This document shows positions 1-8,578 of a DNA stretch of 64,000 nucleotides, piece after piece. The notes under the pieces are model-generated. The model was not told the origin of the DNA. It searched no databases and saw nothing but the letters and a program-made list of their open reading frames with translations. The stretch spans positions 169,748-233,747 of the forward strand of contig JANPBT010000017.1 of NCBI GenBank assembly GCA_031430575.1, in the 5' to 3' direction. This DNA comes from JANMDS01 sp031430575 (lineage in GTDB: Bacteria; Pseudomonadota; Gammaproteobacteria; Burkholderiales; Casimicrobiaceae). How positions within the stretch are numbered: position 1 is the stretch's first letter; every line of letters starts with the position of its first letter. The position numbers and the translations under genes were made by a program.

Positions 1-848
1 GCAAGTTCGCGCATGCGATCTTGCAGCGTGGCATGATTGATTGCGGCGATAATTTCACCGCGTAGTTTTTCAATAACCGCCGCTGGTGTGCCTTTGGGTG
101 CGACGACGCCCCACCATTGCTCGACTATGAATTCGCTCACATTGGCTTCAGCAAAAGTAGACACATCTGCTAACGCACCGATGCGCTTTGGCGCGGCGAC
201 TGCGAGCGCGGCGGCCTTGCCAGATTTCAACGATGCATTGCCGCCCGCGAGCGTAACGAAATGCGCTTGCACATGACCGCCCGCGAGATCGATCAGCGCG
301 GGGCCGGATCCTTTGTAGCTGGCGAGCGTGAATTTCGCACCGGTTTTTTCTTGCAACAATTCAGCGGCGAGGTGGCTCACGCTGCCGTTGCCGCTATGCG
401 CAATCGCAATGCCGCCCGGCTGGGCTTTGGCTGTCGCTACGAAATCACTGATCGATTTTGCAGGTAGCGTGGCGCTCACCAACAGCAGTAGCGGCGAAGA
501 CCCAATCATAGCGATGGGTTGCAAATCGCGTTGCAAATCGTACGGCAATTTTGCGACAACAGAGGGCGCGATGGCGTGCGGCAATTCAATTATGCCGAGG
601 GTGTAGCCATCGGGCGCGGCTTTGGCCATCGCGTCGGTGCCAATCGCTGCTGCTGCACCTGGGCGATTGTCTACCACTACTTGCTGGCCAAGCGTTTGGC
701 TCAAGCGCTGCGCGAGCGTGCGACCGAGGGTATCGGTGCTGCCGCCGGTGGCCCACGGCACGATGAGCTTGATAGGCCTTTCTGGGTATTGGGCATAGGC
801 ACCTGGGCTCGCAAATAAAAGCACGGCTAAAGCAACAGATCGAATCAT
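1..848 (-). CDS. Bug/TctC-family tricarboxylate-transporter substrate-binding protein (3' end outside window)
   Basis: Periplasmic binding protein of the Bug family, which captures small carboxylates for tripartite (TctABC-type) importers. The frame is open from an ATG at 848 to the window edge, so the C-terminus is missing. Residues 1-20 form a signal peptide ending in AYAQ. The mature start (YPERPIKLIVPWATGGSTD) and the later VVVDNRPGAAAAIGTD are hallmark Bug motifs, and WWGVVAPKGTP is the usual C-terminal-lobe signature. The start lies 11 bp after the stop of the threonine-synthase-like gene, so the two are probably cotranscribed. The substrate cannot be told from sequence; many Bug proteins are orphans without their own permease, and none is seen here. 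Confidence 0.93.
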   Translation of the reverse strand, partial: MIRSVALAVLLFASPGAYAQYPERPIKLIVPWATGGSTDTLGRTLAQRLSQTLGQQVVVDNRPGAAAAIGTDAMAKAAPDGYTLGIIELPHAIAPSVVAKLPYDLQRDLQPIAMIGSSPLLLLVSATLPAKSISDFVATAKAQPGGIAIAHSGNGSVSHLAAELLQEKTGAKFTLASYKGSGPALIDLAGGHVQAHFVTLAGGNASLKSGKAAALAVAAPKRIGALADVSTFAEANVSEFIVEQWWGVVAPKGTPAAVIEKLRGEIIAAINHATLQDRMREL

Positions 849-859
849 GAAAAAACTCC

Positions 860-1996
860 TCAACGGGATGTAATGGAAAGCACGTCTCGACTGCCGTGCG
901 ACGTAAAAATGACGACGCTCGCACCATGCGTGGGCGCTCGGTGATCGGCGTACGCTGCGTAGGCAGCAGCAGCGCAAAGCTCTACGCTCCAGCCGTGCTT
1001 CGCTAGCATTGCGCGCGCAGCCAGCGCGCGGGAATCTTCCACTACGATCGCGTGACCCCCGGTGCGCTGCAAGGCTGCGAGCGATTGATAAGTCACTGTC
1101 GCGCCGCTGGTAGAGAACTGCTGCGTAGTGCCTGCGAACTCTGAACGATAATCCGCGCCGGTTTGCACAGCACTCAAGCGCGCAAAAGGCTCGACCGCGA
1201 TGAGCTTGGGCAACGATTTAATTTGCCCTGCTGATTGCAACGCTTGGAAGCCTAAATAGAGCCCTAGCAATAAATCTCCACGCGCGGTGGGCACGAAGAG
1301 TTGCCCGATTTCCTGCGCTCCGAGCTCTTGCACGAGCTCATAGGCGATGCGCTTGTAGGCTTCAATCGTAACGGGCGGACTGCCCACAGCGGGGCGTAAA
1401 TAATTGGTGAGCGCGTAAAGCGATGGATCTTCGCAGACCCGCATGTTCACAACACCCCAGCGCGCAAGCGCATCGGTGGCGTCCGTAATCGTTGCGCCGT
1501 GCTCCAACATGAGAGCGCGGTAAATAGGCGGGCAGCTCGGCGTCACCACAATCTCACTGGCCAATCCTGCCGCTGCTGCATACGCCGCAGTGGCTAAGCC
1601 TGCGTTCCCGCTTGATGCAGCAATCACTTTGCGCTTGCCTAGCGCGAGCGCGTGCGTCACGCCGTAGGAGGCCATACGATCTTTATGTGAGCCAGTAGGG
1701 TTAGCTGACTCGAGTTTTGCGTAAAGCGGCGTGCGGTGTGAGTTTCGCAGCGTGCAAGCAAGGGCAACGCACGGCGTGTTGCCCTCACCAAGGCTCACCG
1801 GGTTTGAGTAAGGCTGTGAAATAGCAGAGCGATGATCGCCGTAGTCGCACACCATCGTAGAGGGAAACCCTGTATGTGCGCAATCAGGACAACCTTGCGG
1901 CGCATCCTGGGCATCGAGCCGCGCATCACAACGCAAACAGCGCAAACCGTCCCATCGCGGATTACGCAGCGTTTGTGCCGGAAGATGGTTAAACAT
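860..1996 (-). CDS. thrC: threonine synthase-like PLP-dependent enzyme with N-terminal zinc ribbon
   Basis: Fold-type II PLP enzyme, most like threonine synthase (O-phosphohomoserine to threonine). From the ATG at 1996 it is about 378 residues. C20-x2-C23 and C36-x2-C39 form an N-terminal zinc ribbon, as in some archaeal and bacterial threonine synthases. NPTGSHKDR holds the PLP lysine (K105) and ASSGNAG is the cofactor phosphate loop. A TTG at 2026 could extend it by ten residues, but neither start has a clear Shine-Dalgarno. It is divergent from a LysR regulator (68 bp from this ATG) and followed at 11 bp by a Bug binding protein. That context would also fit a catabolic ammonia-lyase of the same fold, so the substrate is not certain. 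Confidence 0.8.
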   Translation of the reverse strand: MFNHLPAQTLRNPRWDGLRCLRCDARLDAQDAPQGCPDCAHTGFPSTMVCDYGDHRSAISQPYSNPVSLGEGNTPCVALACTLRNSHRTPLYAKLESANPTGSHKDRMASYGVTHALALGKRKVIAASSGNAGLATAAYAAAAGLASEIVVTPSCPPIYRALMLEHGATITDATDALARWGVVNMRVCEDPSLYALTNYLRPAVGSPPVTIEAYKRIAYELVQELGAQEIGQLFVPTARGDLLLGLYLGFQALQSAGQIKSLPKLIAVEPFARLSAVQTGADYRSEFAGTTQQFSTSGATVTYQSLAALQRTGGHAIVVEDSRALAARAMLAKHGWSVELCAAAAYAAYADHRAPTHGASVVIFTSHGSRDVLSITSR

Positions 1997-2064
1997 ATTC
2001 GAAGGATAGCATCCCGCATGCGACAAATATCGTATTATTTGTGATAACTCTATAAACTTTAGTT

Positions 2065-2967
2065 ATGCATTTAAGAGACGTTGAAATTTTTCGAGCGGTG
2101 ATGCAATCGGGCGCGGCGTCGCGAGCGGCCGATCTGCTGGGTATCTCACAACCTGCCGTGAGCCAAGCAATTCGGCGGCTGGAGTTAGAAGCTGGGCTTG
2201 CTCTTTTTGTACGCGCCCGCGCGCGGCTGCAGCCAACGCCCGAAGCACGCGCATTTCTGATCGAGGTTGAGCGTAGCTTCGTGGGCATCGACGCACTCCA
2301 GCATCGGCTGCTTTCACTGCGGCAATTCGGGCTTGATCGATTGAGTGTTGCCGCTTACCCCGCGCTCGGTTTGGGGCTCGTGCCGCGTGTATTGGCCACG
2401 ATGCAAGCGGATCGGCCCGCGCTTCACGTTTCGTTGCAAGTGATGAGCTCAAAGGACGTACGCGAGCGGGTGCTCGCGGGTTTATGTGAAATCGGATTGA
2501 TGGCTGACGAAGCCTCTACACTGGGGCTCAATCATTATTTACTGAGCGAAGTTGCAGGCGTGATCGCGCTCAAAAAGGGCAACCGCCTCGCGCGCGAGAA
2601 GCAAATCTCCGTCGCACAATTTTTAAGCCAACCCATCATCTCGCTTAACGCTGAAGATGCCTCGACTCGCCGCCTCATCGCAGCCTTAGGCAGCGAAGCC
2701 CATCGTTATGCTCCGCGCATCGAAACGCCCTATGGCGTAAGCGTGTGCGAATGTGTGGCGCAAGGGTTAGGTGTTGGCCTGATCAATCCGCTTGTAGGCG
2801 CGAGCTACGCCGAGCGCGGGATCGTGCTGCGCCCTTTTGCATTGCGCGTGCCGTTCCGCAGCATCCTAGCCACCACCGCCGCCCGCCCGCTTTCCACAAC
2901 TGCCAAGCAATTTATCGCGATGTTGCGGCAGACGATTACGCAGGTGATTGGACAGCAAAAACAGTGA
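2065..2967 (+). CDS. LysR-family transcriptional regulator
   Basis: Classical LysR regulator of 300 residues. The winged helix-turn-helix lies at about 2-60 (AASRAADLLGISQPAVSQAI is the recognition segment), followed by an effector-binding domain. It is divergent from the threonine-synthase-like gene and the Bug-protein gene. By the usual LysR arrangement it is the likely regulator of that pair, with the operator in the short gap between 1997 and 2064; this is inferred from position only. The stop codon TGA (2965-2967) runs directly into a DPR copy that begins with its last base. Confidence 0.92.
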   Translation: MHLRDVEIFRAVMQSGAASRAADLLGISQPAVSQAIRRLELEAGLALFVRARARLQPTPEARAFLIEVERSFVGIDALQHRLLSLRQFGLDRLSVAAYPALGLGLVPRVLATMQADRPALHVSLQVMSSKDVRERVLAGLCEIGLMADEASTLGLNHYLLSEVAGVIALKKGNRLAREKQISVAQFLSQPIISLNAEDASTRRLIAALGSEAHRYAPRIETPYGVSVCECVAQGLGVGLINPLVGASYAERGIVLRPFALRVPFRSILATTAARPLSTTAKQFIAMLRQTITQVIGQQKQ

Positions 2968-3021
2968 ATACCTGCGGCGCAGATTTAGCGCGTGGATAGC
3001 CAAATCTGCGCCGCAGGTATT
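2967..3021. repeat. DPR inverted pair, tail-inward, convergent terminator position
   Basis: Plus-strand copy 2967-2986 and minus-strand copy 3002-3021 form a perfect 20-bp stem around a 15-nt loop. It lies between the convergent LysR and FabH-like genes. T-rich stretches follow the stem on both strands (TTGTTTTC on +, CACTGTTTTTG on -), so it can act as a bidirectional terminator. This pair also gives the full consensus AATACCTGCGGCGCAGATTT. Confidence 0.9.
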
Positions 3022-3025
3022 GTTT

Positions 3026-4171
3026 TCATTGCACCTTTGAAGAGACGTAAGCCGCTTGATCTACAACATACGCCGCCGCGATCCCTGCTGCGCTGCGACC
3101 GCGTGGGTCTTTCGTTGCGCGGATCTCGTTGACTAATTCCAATGCTGACTTCTCGCAAGGGGGAAGCTCGATGGAAGCGACATCTTTTGGCGTGACCCGA
3201 TCGCCCCACTCTACATAGTGCGAGCAAAGCGTGAGCCCCGCGCCGAAGGCCGGCATGAGTAATTTTGAGTGCGGCTTGATCTTGCCTTCTTCGATGGCCT
3301 CAACGAGCGCGACGGGAACGGTCGCCGCGCTCATATTTCCATACTTTTGCACGGTCATGTGCACCTTGTCCATCGGCAAGCCAGCGTATTTCGCGACCGA
3401 TTCAATAATGCGCGAATTCGCTTGGTGGGGCACGACAACGTCAATCTGCGCCGCAGGTATTTGGGCTTTTGCCAGCGTTTTGGCAGAGGCCTCACACATG
3501 CCTTGCACTGCTTTCTTGAAGATCTGCGGCCCATCAAACGTCCACAGCATATCGCCAAAAACAACATTATTATTTGCGTAGGTTGCGCCATAGCCCTGAA
3601 CGCGCAAAATGCCGCGTGAATCGCCGTAGCACCCCAACGTTTCGGCTAAGAGCCCGGTGCGCTCCTGCGTTGCCTCAATAATAATTGCCGCGCAACCATC
3701 GCCAAAGAGCACGGCAACGCCGCGATTTTCCCAATCCATGTATCGGGAAATGAGCTCAACGCCAACCACTAGCGCCCGCTTCACCACGCCGGTGCGGATC
3801 ATCGCGTTAGCCGTAGACCAGCCATAGAGAAAGCTGGTGCAGGCGGTATTGACGTCCATCGCGGCGCAACTATCCGCGCCCAGCTTATATTGCAAAGCGG
3901 AAGCACTATTGGGCACCATCTCGTCGTTACTGCACGAGCCGTAAACAATTAAATCGAGATCGCTCGCCTTGAGCCCCGCACACGCGAGCGCGCGCACAGC
4001 CGCCACGTGCGCCAGCTCCACAGCGTGAACGTGCGACACCCGCCGCTCTTTCATGCCGGTGCGGCTAACGATCCACTCGTCGTTGGTCTCCATGAAAGTG
4101 GAAAGATCAGCGTTGGTCAAAATTGCCGGCGGCATACATTTGCCCCAGCCGACTACGGCGGCGTACGTCAT
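3026..4171 (-). CDS. 3-oxoacyl-ACP synthase III-like (FabH paralogue)
   Basis: Thiolase-fold ketoacyl synthase of the FabH family, 381 residues against about 325 for FabH. The Cys-His-Asn triad is intact: C111 in NTACTSF, H249 in VPHQAN, N279 in YGNMSAA. The extra ~50 residues are C-terminal and of no known domain. A strong Shine-Dalgarno (AGGAG) precedes the ATG at 4171. The canonical fabH lies separately at 61115-62092, so this one probably condenses another starter unit or serves a secondary pathway; no pathway genes are adjacent. Residues 239-243 (PAAQI) are encoded by a DPR copy just before the catalytic VPHQAN motif. Confidence 0.88.
   Translation of the reverse strand: MTYAAVVGWGKCMPPAILTNADLSTFMETNDEWIVSRTGMKERRVSHVHAVELAHVAAVRALACAGLKASDLDLIVYGSCSNDEMVPNSASALQYKLGADSCAAMDVNTACTSFLYGWSTANAMIRTGVVKRALVVGVELISRYMDWENRGVAVLFGDGCAAIIIEATQERTGLLAETLGCYGDSRGILRVQGYGATYANNNVVFGDMLWTFDGPQIFKKAVQGMCEASAKTLAKAQIPAAQIDVVVPHQANSRIIESVAKYAGLPMDKVHMTVQKYGNMSAATVPVALVEAIEEGKIKPHSKLLMPAFGAGLTLCSHYVEWGDRVTPKDVASIELPPCEKSALELVNEIRATKDPRGRSAAGIAAAYVVDQAAYVSSKVQ
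3443..3461 (-). repeat. DPR copy inside FabH-like gene
   Basis: Full match to the consensus on the coding strand, reading IPAAQI ten residues before the catalytic histidine. Confidence 0.93.
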
Positions 4172-4234
4172 CTCACTCCTTTGATCGCGCTTTTGCGCAT
4201 TTTGTTTTCAGCACGCAGTTTACGCGTAGCGTAC

Positions 4235-4288
4235 TTGTCACAAAACCGTCACAAACCGTACATAAACTCACAATCATTCGGATTTAAT
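4235..4288 (+). promoter_or_regulatory. PhoB box array and -10 of the pst-pho operon
   Basis: Heptamers resembling the Pho-box unit CTGTCAT recur every 11 bp: TTGTCAC (4235-4241), CCGTCAC (4246-4252), CGTACAT (4257-4263) and a weaker TCACAAT (4268-4274). They are separated by 4-bp A-rich spacers (AAAA, AAAC, AAAC). A -10-like TTTAAT lies at 4283-4288, 8 bp after the last unit, the spacing expected of a PhoB-activated promoter without a -35. It sits directly upstream of pstS, whose operon encodes PhoB itself, implying positive autoregulation under phosphate starvation. Confidence 0.85.
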
Positions 4289-4304
4289 CTTATCGGAGTC
4301 AGCT

Positions 4305-5342
4305 TTGAAAAACCGTATTGCATCCCTCGCCCTACTTGCCAGCCTTGGCATCGGCCAAGCATTCGCTCAATCAACAAACATTACGGGCGCAGGCGCTACC
4401 TTCCCTTACCCACTTTACTCGAAATGGGCCGACGAGTACAAAAAATCAACCGGCGTGGCAATCAATTACCAATCGATTGGCTCGGGAGGCGGTATCCGCC
4501 AAATCAAGGCGAAAACAGTTGATTTCGGCGCATCGGACATGCCGCTCAAAATTGAAGAGCTCAACGCTGACGGATTGATTCAATTCCCCGCCATGATTGG
4601 CGGCGTTGTTGCCGCAGTGAATCTAGACGGTATTGTTTCCGGTCAGCTGAAACTTTCTGGCGCAGTGCTCGCCGATATTTATTTGGCAAAAATCACGTCT
4701 TGGAACGATCCCGCGATTGTTGCTCTCAATCCGGGCGCGTCATTAAAGGCAGATCCAATTACGGTTGTCCGCCGCGCGGACGGCTCTGGCACCACATTCC
4801 TGTTCACCGATTATCTTTCTAAGGTTTCTGCTGAATGGAAATCTAAGGTTGGCTCTGGAACTGCGATTAGCTGGCCTACGGGCGTCGGCGGCAAGGGCAA
4901 CGAGGGCGTAGCCGCATACATTCAGCGCATCAAGGGCTCTATTGGTTACGTCGAATTTGCCTACGCGAAGCGAAACAAAATTTCTTTCACACAGCTTCAG
5001 AATGCCGATCAACAGTGGGTGAGCCCAGATGATCCAAACTTTGCCGCTGCCGCTGCGAATGCGAAGTGGGATGCCGCGCAAGGCTTCTATCAAGTATTAA
5101 CAAATCAGCCCGGTAAAGCATCGTGGCCGATCACCGGCGCAAGCTTTATCTTGACGCCCAAAGATCCGAAAGATAGCGCAAAGGCGCTTGAGGTGTTGAA
5201 GTTTTTTGCGTGGACAGCAAAAAATGGCGGCAAGATGGCCGAAGAGCTGGATTACGTGCCAATCCCGCCGACTGTATCAGCCCAAATCGAAGCCTACTGG
5301 CGTGATGCAGTTAAAGTTAACGGGGCAGCGCTTTGGAAGTAA
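4305..5342 (+). CDS. pstS: phosphate ABC transporter periplasmic binding protein
   Basis: Periplasmic high-affinity phosphate receptor, 345 residues. It starts at TTG (4305), the only in-frame start that gives the signal peptide MKNRIASLALL...AFA; GGAG lies about 6 bp upstream. The phosphate-binding motifs are in order: GAGATFPYPLYSKW at the mature N-terminus, GSGGGIRQI, DFGASDMPL and RADGSGTTF. It is first in a seven-gene operon behind a Pho box, and its stop overlaps the pstC start by 10 bp. Confidence 0.97.
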   Translation: MKNRIASLALLASLGIGQAFAQSTNITGAGATFPYPLYSKWADEYKKSTGVAINYQSIGSGGGIRQIKAKTVDFGASDMPLKIEELNADGLIQFPAMIGGVVAAVNLDGIVSGQLKLSGAVLADIYLAKITSWNDPAIVALNPGASLKADPITVVRRADGSGTTFLFTDYLSKVSAEWKSKVGSGTAISWPTGVGGKGNEGVAAYIQRIKGSIGYVEFAYAKRNKISFTQLQNADQQWVSPDDPNFAAAAANAKWDAAQGFYQVLTNQPGKASWPITGASFILTPKDPKDSAKALEVLKFFAWTAKNGGKMAEELDYVPIPPTVSAQIEAYWRDAVKVNGAALWK

Positions 5343-6283
5343 GTGCACTTTCGGCAAAATTTGCGAGGGAAGATGCACTCTTTAATTTAAGCGCGAGAAC
5401 GGCAGCGTTTGCTGTTCTCGCGCTTTTCCTTGGGGTGTTTTTCTTTCTGGTCGTCGGCGCGTGGCCGGCACTGCGCGAATTTGGATTTGGCTTTTTTACT
5501 GAATCAACGTGGGACCCAGTCAAAAATCAATATGGCGCACTCTCACCGATTACGGGCACTTTGCTGACCTCCGCAATCGCGCTATTGATTGCAGTCCCTA
5601 TTTCCTTTGGAATCGCGGTCTTCCTAACCGAGCTTTGCCCCGCATCTCTCAAAGGCAGCTTTGGTACGATGATCGAGTTGTTAGCGAGCATTCCGAGCAT
5701 CATTTATGGTCTCTGGGGCCTACTCATCTTTGCCCCGCTCTATGCCGAACATGTGCAAGCCCACCTTGGAGGGTGGGCTAAATCCCTGGGACCGCTTGGG
5801 GTGTTATTTCAAGGTGCGCCCATTGGAATCGGAATATCAACTGCGGGCATTATCCTGTCCTTTATGGTCATTCCGTTTATTGCCTCGGTCATGCGCGATG
5901 TCTTTGAAACTGTGCCGCCGATCCTTAAGGAATCGGCGTATGCGCTCGGGGCAACCCGCTGGGAAGTGGTGCGCAATGTCGTTTTGCCTTACACCAAAGT
6001 GGGCGTATTTGGCGGCATCATGCTCGGCTTGGGGCGCGCACTCGGAGAAACCATGGCAGTGACGTTTGTCATTGGAAACGCCTACAACATTTCACCTTCG
6101 CTTTTTGAAGCCGGGAATAGTATCGCGTCGTCAATTGCAAACGAATTTGCAGAAGCAGGAGAAGGTCTCCATGTCGCCTCTCTGACAGCCCTAGGTTTAA
6201 TATTGTTTTTGATTACCACTTTTGTATTGATCGTCGCTCGGCTAATGCTTTCGCGCATGCAGAAGAAAACCGGGGGCATCTGA
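5333..6283 (+). CDS. pstC: phosphate ABC transporter permease PstC
   Basis: Inner-membrane permease subunit of the Pst importer, 316 residues with about six membrane segments. The cytoplasmic EAA loop reads ESAYALGATRWEVV and contacts PstB. No ATG is available near the N-terminus; TTG at 5333, inside the end of pstS, is the best start and implies translational coupling. The stop TGA overlaps the ATG of pstA by one base (TGATG). Confidence 0.95.
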   Translation: MEVSALSAKFAREDALFNLSARTAAFAVLALFLGVFFFLVVGAWPALREFGFGFFTESTWDPVKNQYGALSPITGTLLTSAIALLIAVPISFGIAVFLTELCPASLKGSFGTMIELLASIPSIIYGLWGLLIFAPLYAEHVQAHLGGWAKSLGPLGVLFQGAPIGIGISTAGIILSFMVIPFIASVMRDVFETVPPILKESAYALGATRWEVVRNVVLPYTKVGVFGGIMLGLGRALGETMAVTFVIGNAYNISPSLFEAGNSIASSIANEFAEAGEGLHVASLTALGLILFLITTFVLIVARLMLSRMQKKTGGI

Positions 6284-7122
6284 TGATAACGCCTCGATAT
6301 CGAAACCGACAATTTAGAAACAAACTCGCGATTGCGCTTGCAGTTTTAGCAACCGCGCTTGGTGCGGCTGTGCTCTTCTGGATACTCGCTTCACTCGCGA
6401 CCAACGGTCTGTCGGGCTTGTCAAAAGCGGTGTTTACCCAATCAACGCCACCGCCAGGCGCTACCGGAGGATTACTCAACGCGATCATCGGTAGTCTCGC
6501 AATGGTTTGCGCGGGGACGATCATCGCGACGCCAATCGGCATTCTCGCTGGAATCTACCTTGCTGAAATTAGCCAAGGCGCTAAGTTGGCAAGCGTTGTG
6601 CGTTTCGTAAATGATCTTTTGCTTTCGGCGCCATCTATCGTGCTCGGCCTCTTTGTTTATGCGGTTTACGTCGCGCATGCAAAGCACTTCTCCGGTTGGG
6701 CCGGTGCCGTAGCGCTTTCGCTGATCGCCATTCCAATCATTACTCGCACGACCGAAACGATGCTAACACTCATCCCCAATAGCCTACGCGAAGCGGCTTA
6801 TGCCTTAGGCTCACCACGATGGGTCGTGGTTAAGCGCGTTACGCTACGTGCCGCGCGTGCAGGGCTCATCACGGGAGTGCTTCTTGCGGTTGCGCGCATT
6901 AGCGGTGAAACGGCGCCGCTTCTATTTACGGCGCTTAACAATCAATTTTTGAGCACCGATATGAATGCGCCAATGGCGAATTTACCGGTCGTTATCTTTC
7001 AATTTGCAATGAGCCCATATGATGAATGGAAACAGCTTGCATGGGTCGGTGCGTTATTGATCTCTGTGGGCGTTTTGACACTTTCCTTTATCGCCCGCCA
7101 CTTTTCGCGCGAAAAAAAATGA
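6283..7122 (+). CDS. pstA: phosphate ABC transporter permease PstA
   Basis: Second permease subunit of the Pst importer, 279 residues with about six membrane segments. The EAA loop is EAAYALGSPRWVVV and is followed by the typical ARISGETAPLLFTALNN. It partners PstC in the membrane. The start overlaps the pstC stop by one base and the end overlaps pstB by four (ATGA), so the operon is tightly coupled. Confidence 0.95.
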   Translation: MITPRYRNRQFRNKLAIALAVLATALGAAVLFWILASLATNGLSGLSKAVFTQSTPPPGATGGLLNAIIGSLAMVCAGTIIATPIGILAGIYLAEISQGAKLASVVRFVNDLLLSAPSIVLGLFVYAVYVAHAKHFSGWAGAVALSLIAIPIITRTTETMLTLIPNSLREAAYALGSPRWVVVKRVTLRAARAGLITGVLLAVARISGETAPLLFTALNNQFLSTDMNAPMANLPVVIFQFAMSPYDEWKQLAWVGALLISVGVLTLSFIARHFSREKK

Positions 7123-7898
7123 ACTCTGAAATTCAAAAAGCCGCAAACGCAGTACTCTCAATCCGAAATCTGAATTTTTTTTACGGTTCTTATCAAGGGC
7201 TACGCAACGTTAATCTCGATATTGCAACGAATCAAGTCACCGCATTCATCGGTCCATCAGGGTGCGGCAAGTCTACCTTGCTGCGGGCGATGAATCGCAT
7301 GTACGATTTATACCCGGGGCAACGCGCGGAAGGTCAGATCAATTTTCACGACGCCAACATCTTGCAGCCAAGTGTTGATGTCAATATGCTTCGGGCAAAA
7401 ATCGGTATGGTTTTTCAGAAACCGACGCCGTTCCCAATGACGATATATGAAAATATCGCATTTGGCGTTCGCCTTTATGAGTCGTTGAGCCGATTGGCAA
7501 TGGATGAGCGCGTCGAATGGGCGCTGCGAAAAGCGGCGCTGTGGCCAGAAGTTAGCGGAAAATTACAGCAGTCTGGATTGAGTCTTTCTGGCGGCCAACA
7601 ACAACGGCTGTGCATTGCGCGGGCGATTGCGGTCAAACCAGAGGTGCTGCTCATGGATGAGCCAACTTCAGCACTCGATCCAATTTCTACCGCTAAAGTT
7701 GAAGAATTAGTGCGCGAACTATCGCAAGACTATTCAATCGCAATGGTCACGCACAACATGCAGCAGGCAGCACGTGTGTCAAATTTCACGGCATACATGT
7801 ATTTGGGTGAACTCATCGAGTTCGGAGCGACGGATGATATTTTCGTCAAACCAAAAGATCAACGAACGCAAGATTACATTACCGGAAGATTTGGGTGA
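7119..7898 (+). CDS. pstB: phosphate ABC transporter ATPase PstB
   Basis: Cytoplasmic ATPase that drives phosphate import, 259 residues from the ATG at 7119. Motifs: Walker A GPSGCGKST, signature LSGGQQQR, Walker B LLMDEPTSALDP and the switch histidine in VTHNM. An in-frame extension upstream to 7026 is excluded because it would run over the pstA coding end and lacks family similarity. ATGA overlap with pstA. Confidence 0.97.
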   Translation: MNSEIQKAANAVLSIRNLNFFYGSYQGLRNVNLDIATNQVTAFIGPSGCGKSTLLRAMNRMYDLYPGQRAEGQINFHDANILQPSVDVNMLRAKIGMVFQKPTPFPMTIYENIAFGVRLYESLSRLAMDERVEWALRKAALWPEVSGKLQQSGLSLSGGQQQRLCIARAIAVKPEVLLMDEPTSALDPISTAKVEELVRELSQDYSIAMVTHNMQQAARVSNFTAYMYLGELIEFGATDDIFVKPKDQRTQDYITGRFG

Positions 7899-7903
7899 TC
7901 ACC

Positions 7904-8578
7904 ATGCAACACACCTCACGACAGTTTGAAAATGAAATGGAAGCGCTGCGTCAACGCGTTTTGGATATGGGCGCTTTGGCCGGAACGCAGCTCACGCGCA
8001 TTCAAGACGCATTGACACAATCCACGCTGGTCTTGACAGAAGAAGTCATGCGTACCGAGCAGGCCATCAATACCGAGCATACCGAGATCTATGCGCTTTG
8101 CACAAGAATCGTTGCGCTACGGCAACCTACCGCTGACGATCTACGCTATGTGCTGGCAACAATTCACATCATTAGCGATATTGAACGGATCGGCGATGAG
8201 TGCAAAAAAGTGCTGACCAAACTTACCGATCCTGCGATTGCCGCAATGTTGGCGTCAGTCCCGGAAATCACTAGCATGGCCGCAATTACGTGCAACATGA
8301 TGCAACGGGCGATTGCCGCATTTGCACGGCAAGACGCGATTAATGCCCTCGATACGCTGCGGATGGATTCACGGGTCGATGCTGACTATGCCGCCGCAAT
8401 CGCGCGCGTCTCTAAGCGCTTGGATCACTCCAAGCAAGTCGCTGGCGTCTTCATCGAATGCGCATTTATCGCACGCTCCATCGAGCGTTGCGGCGATCAT
8501 GTCAAAAATGTAGCGGAAGAGATTGTGGCAATCGTACGCGGTGAAGACCTGCGGCACCGGAGTAACATCACGCCGTGA
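7904..8578 (+). CDS. phoU: phosphate signalling protein PhoU
   Basis: Cytoplasmic helical regulator that links Pst transport to PhoR and keeps the Pho regulon off when phosphate is plentiful. About 224 residues in two PhoU three-helix repeats; the metal-binding acidic motifs appear as SDIERIGDECKK and ARSIERCGDHVKN. The ATG at 7904 has GGGTG 6 bp upstream; a GTG at 7895 that overlaps the pstB stop (GTGA) would add three residues and cannot be excluded. Confidence 0.95.
   Translation: MQHTSRQFENEMEALRQRVLDMGALAGTQLTRIQDALTQSTLVLTEEVMRTEQAINTEHTEIYALCTRIVALRQPTADDLRYVLATIHIISDIERIGDECKKVLTKLTDPAIAAMLASVPEITSMAAITCNMMQRAIAAFARQDAINALDTLRMDSRVDADYAAAIARVSKRLDHSKQVAGVFIECAFIARSIERCGDHVKNVAEEIVAIVRGEDLRHRSNITP

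Noticed and set aside
1891..1906. AACCTTGCGGCGCAT in the threonine-synthase-like gene
   Set aside because: An extra T breaks the core; it is a by-product of the zinc-ribbon coding sequence.
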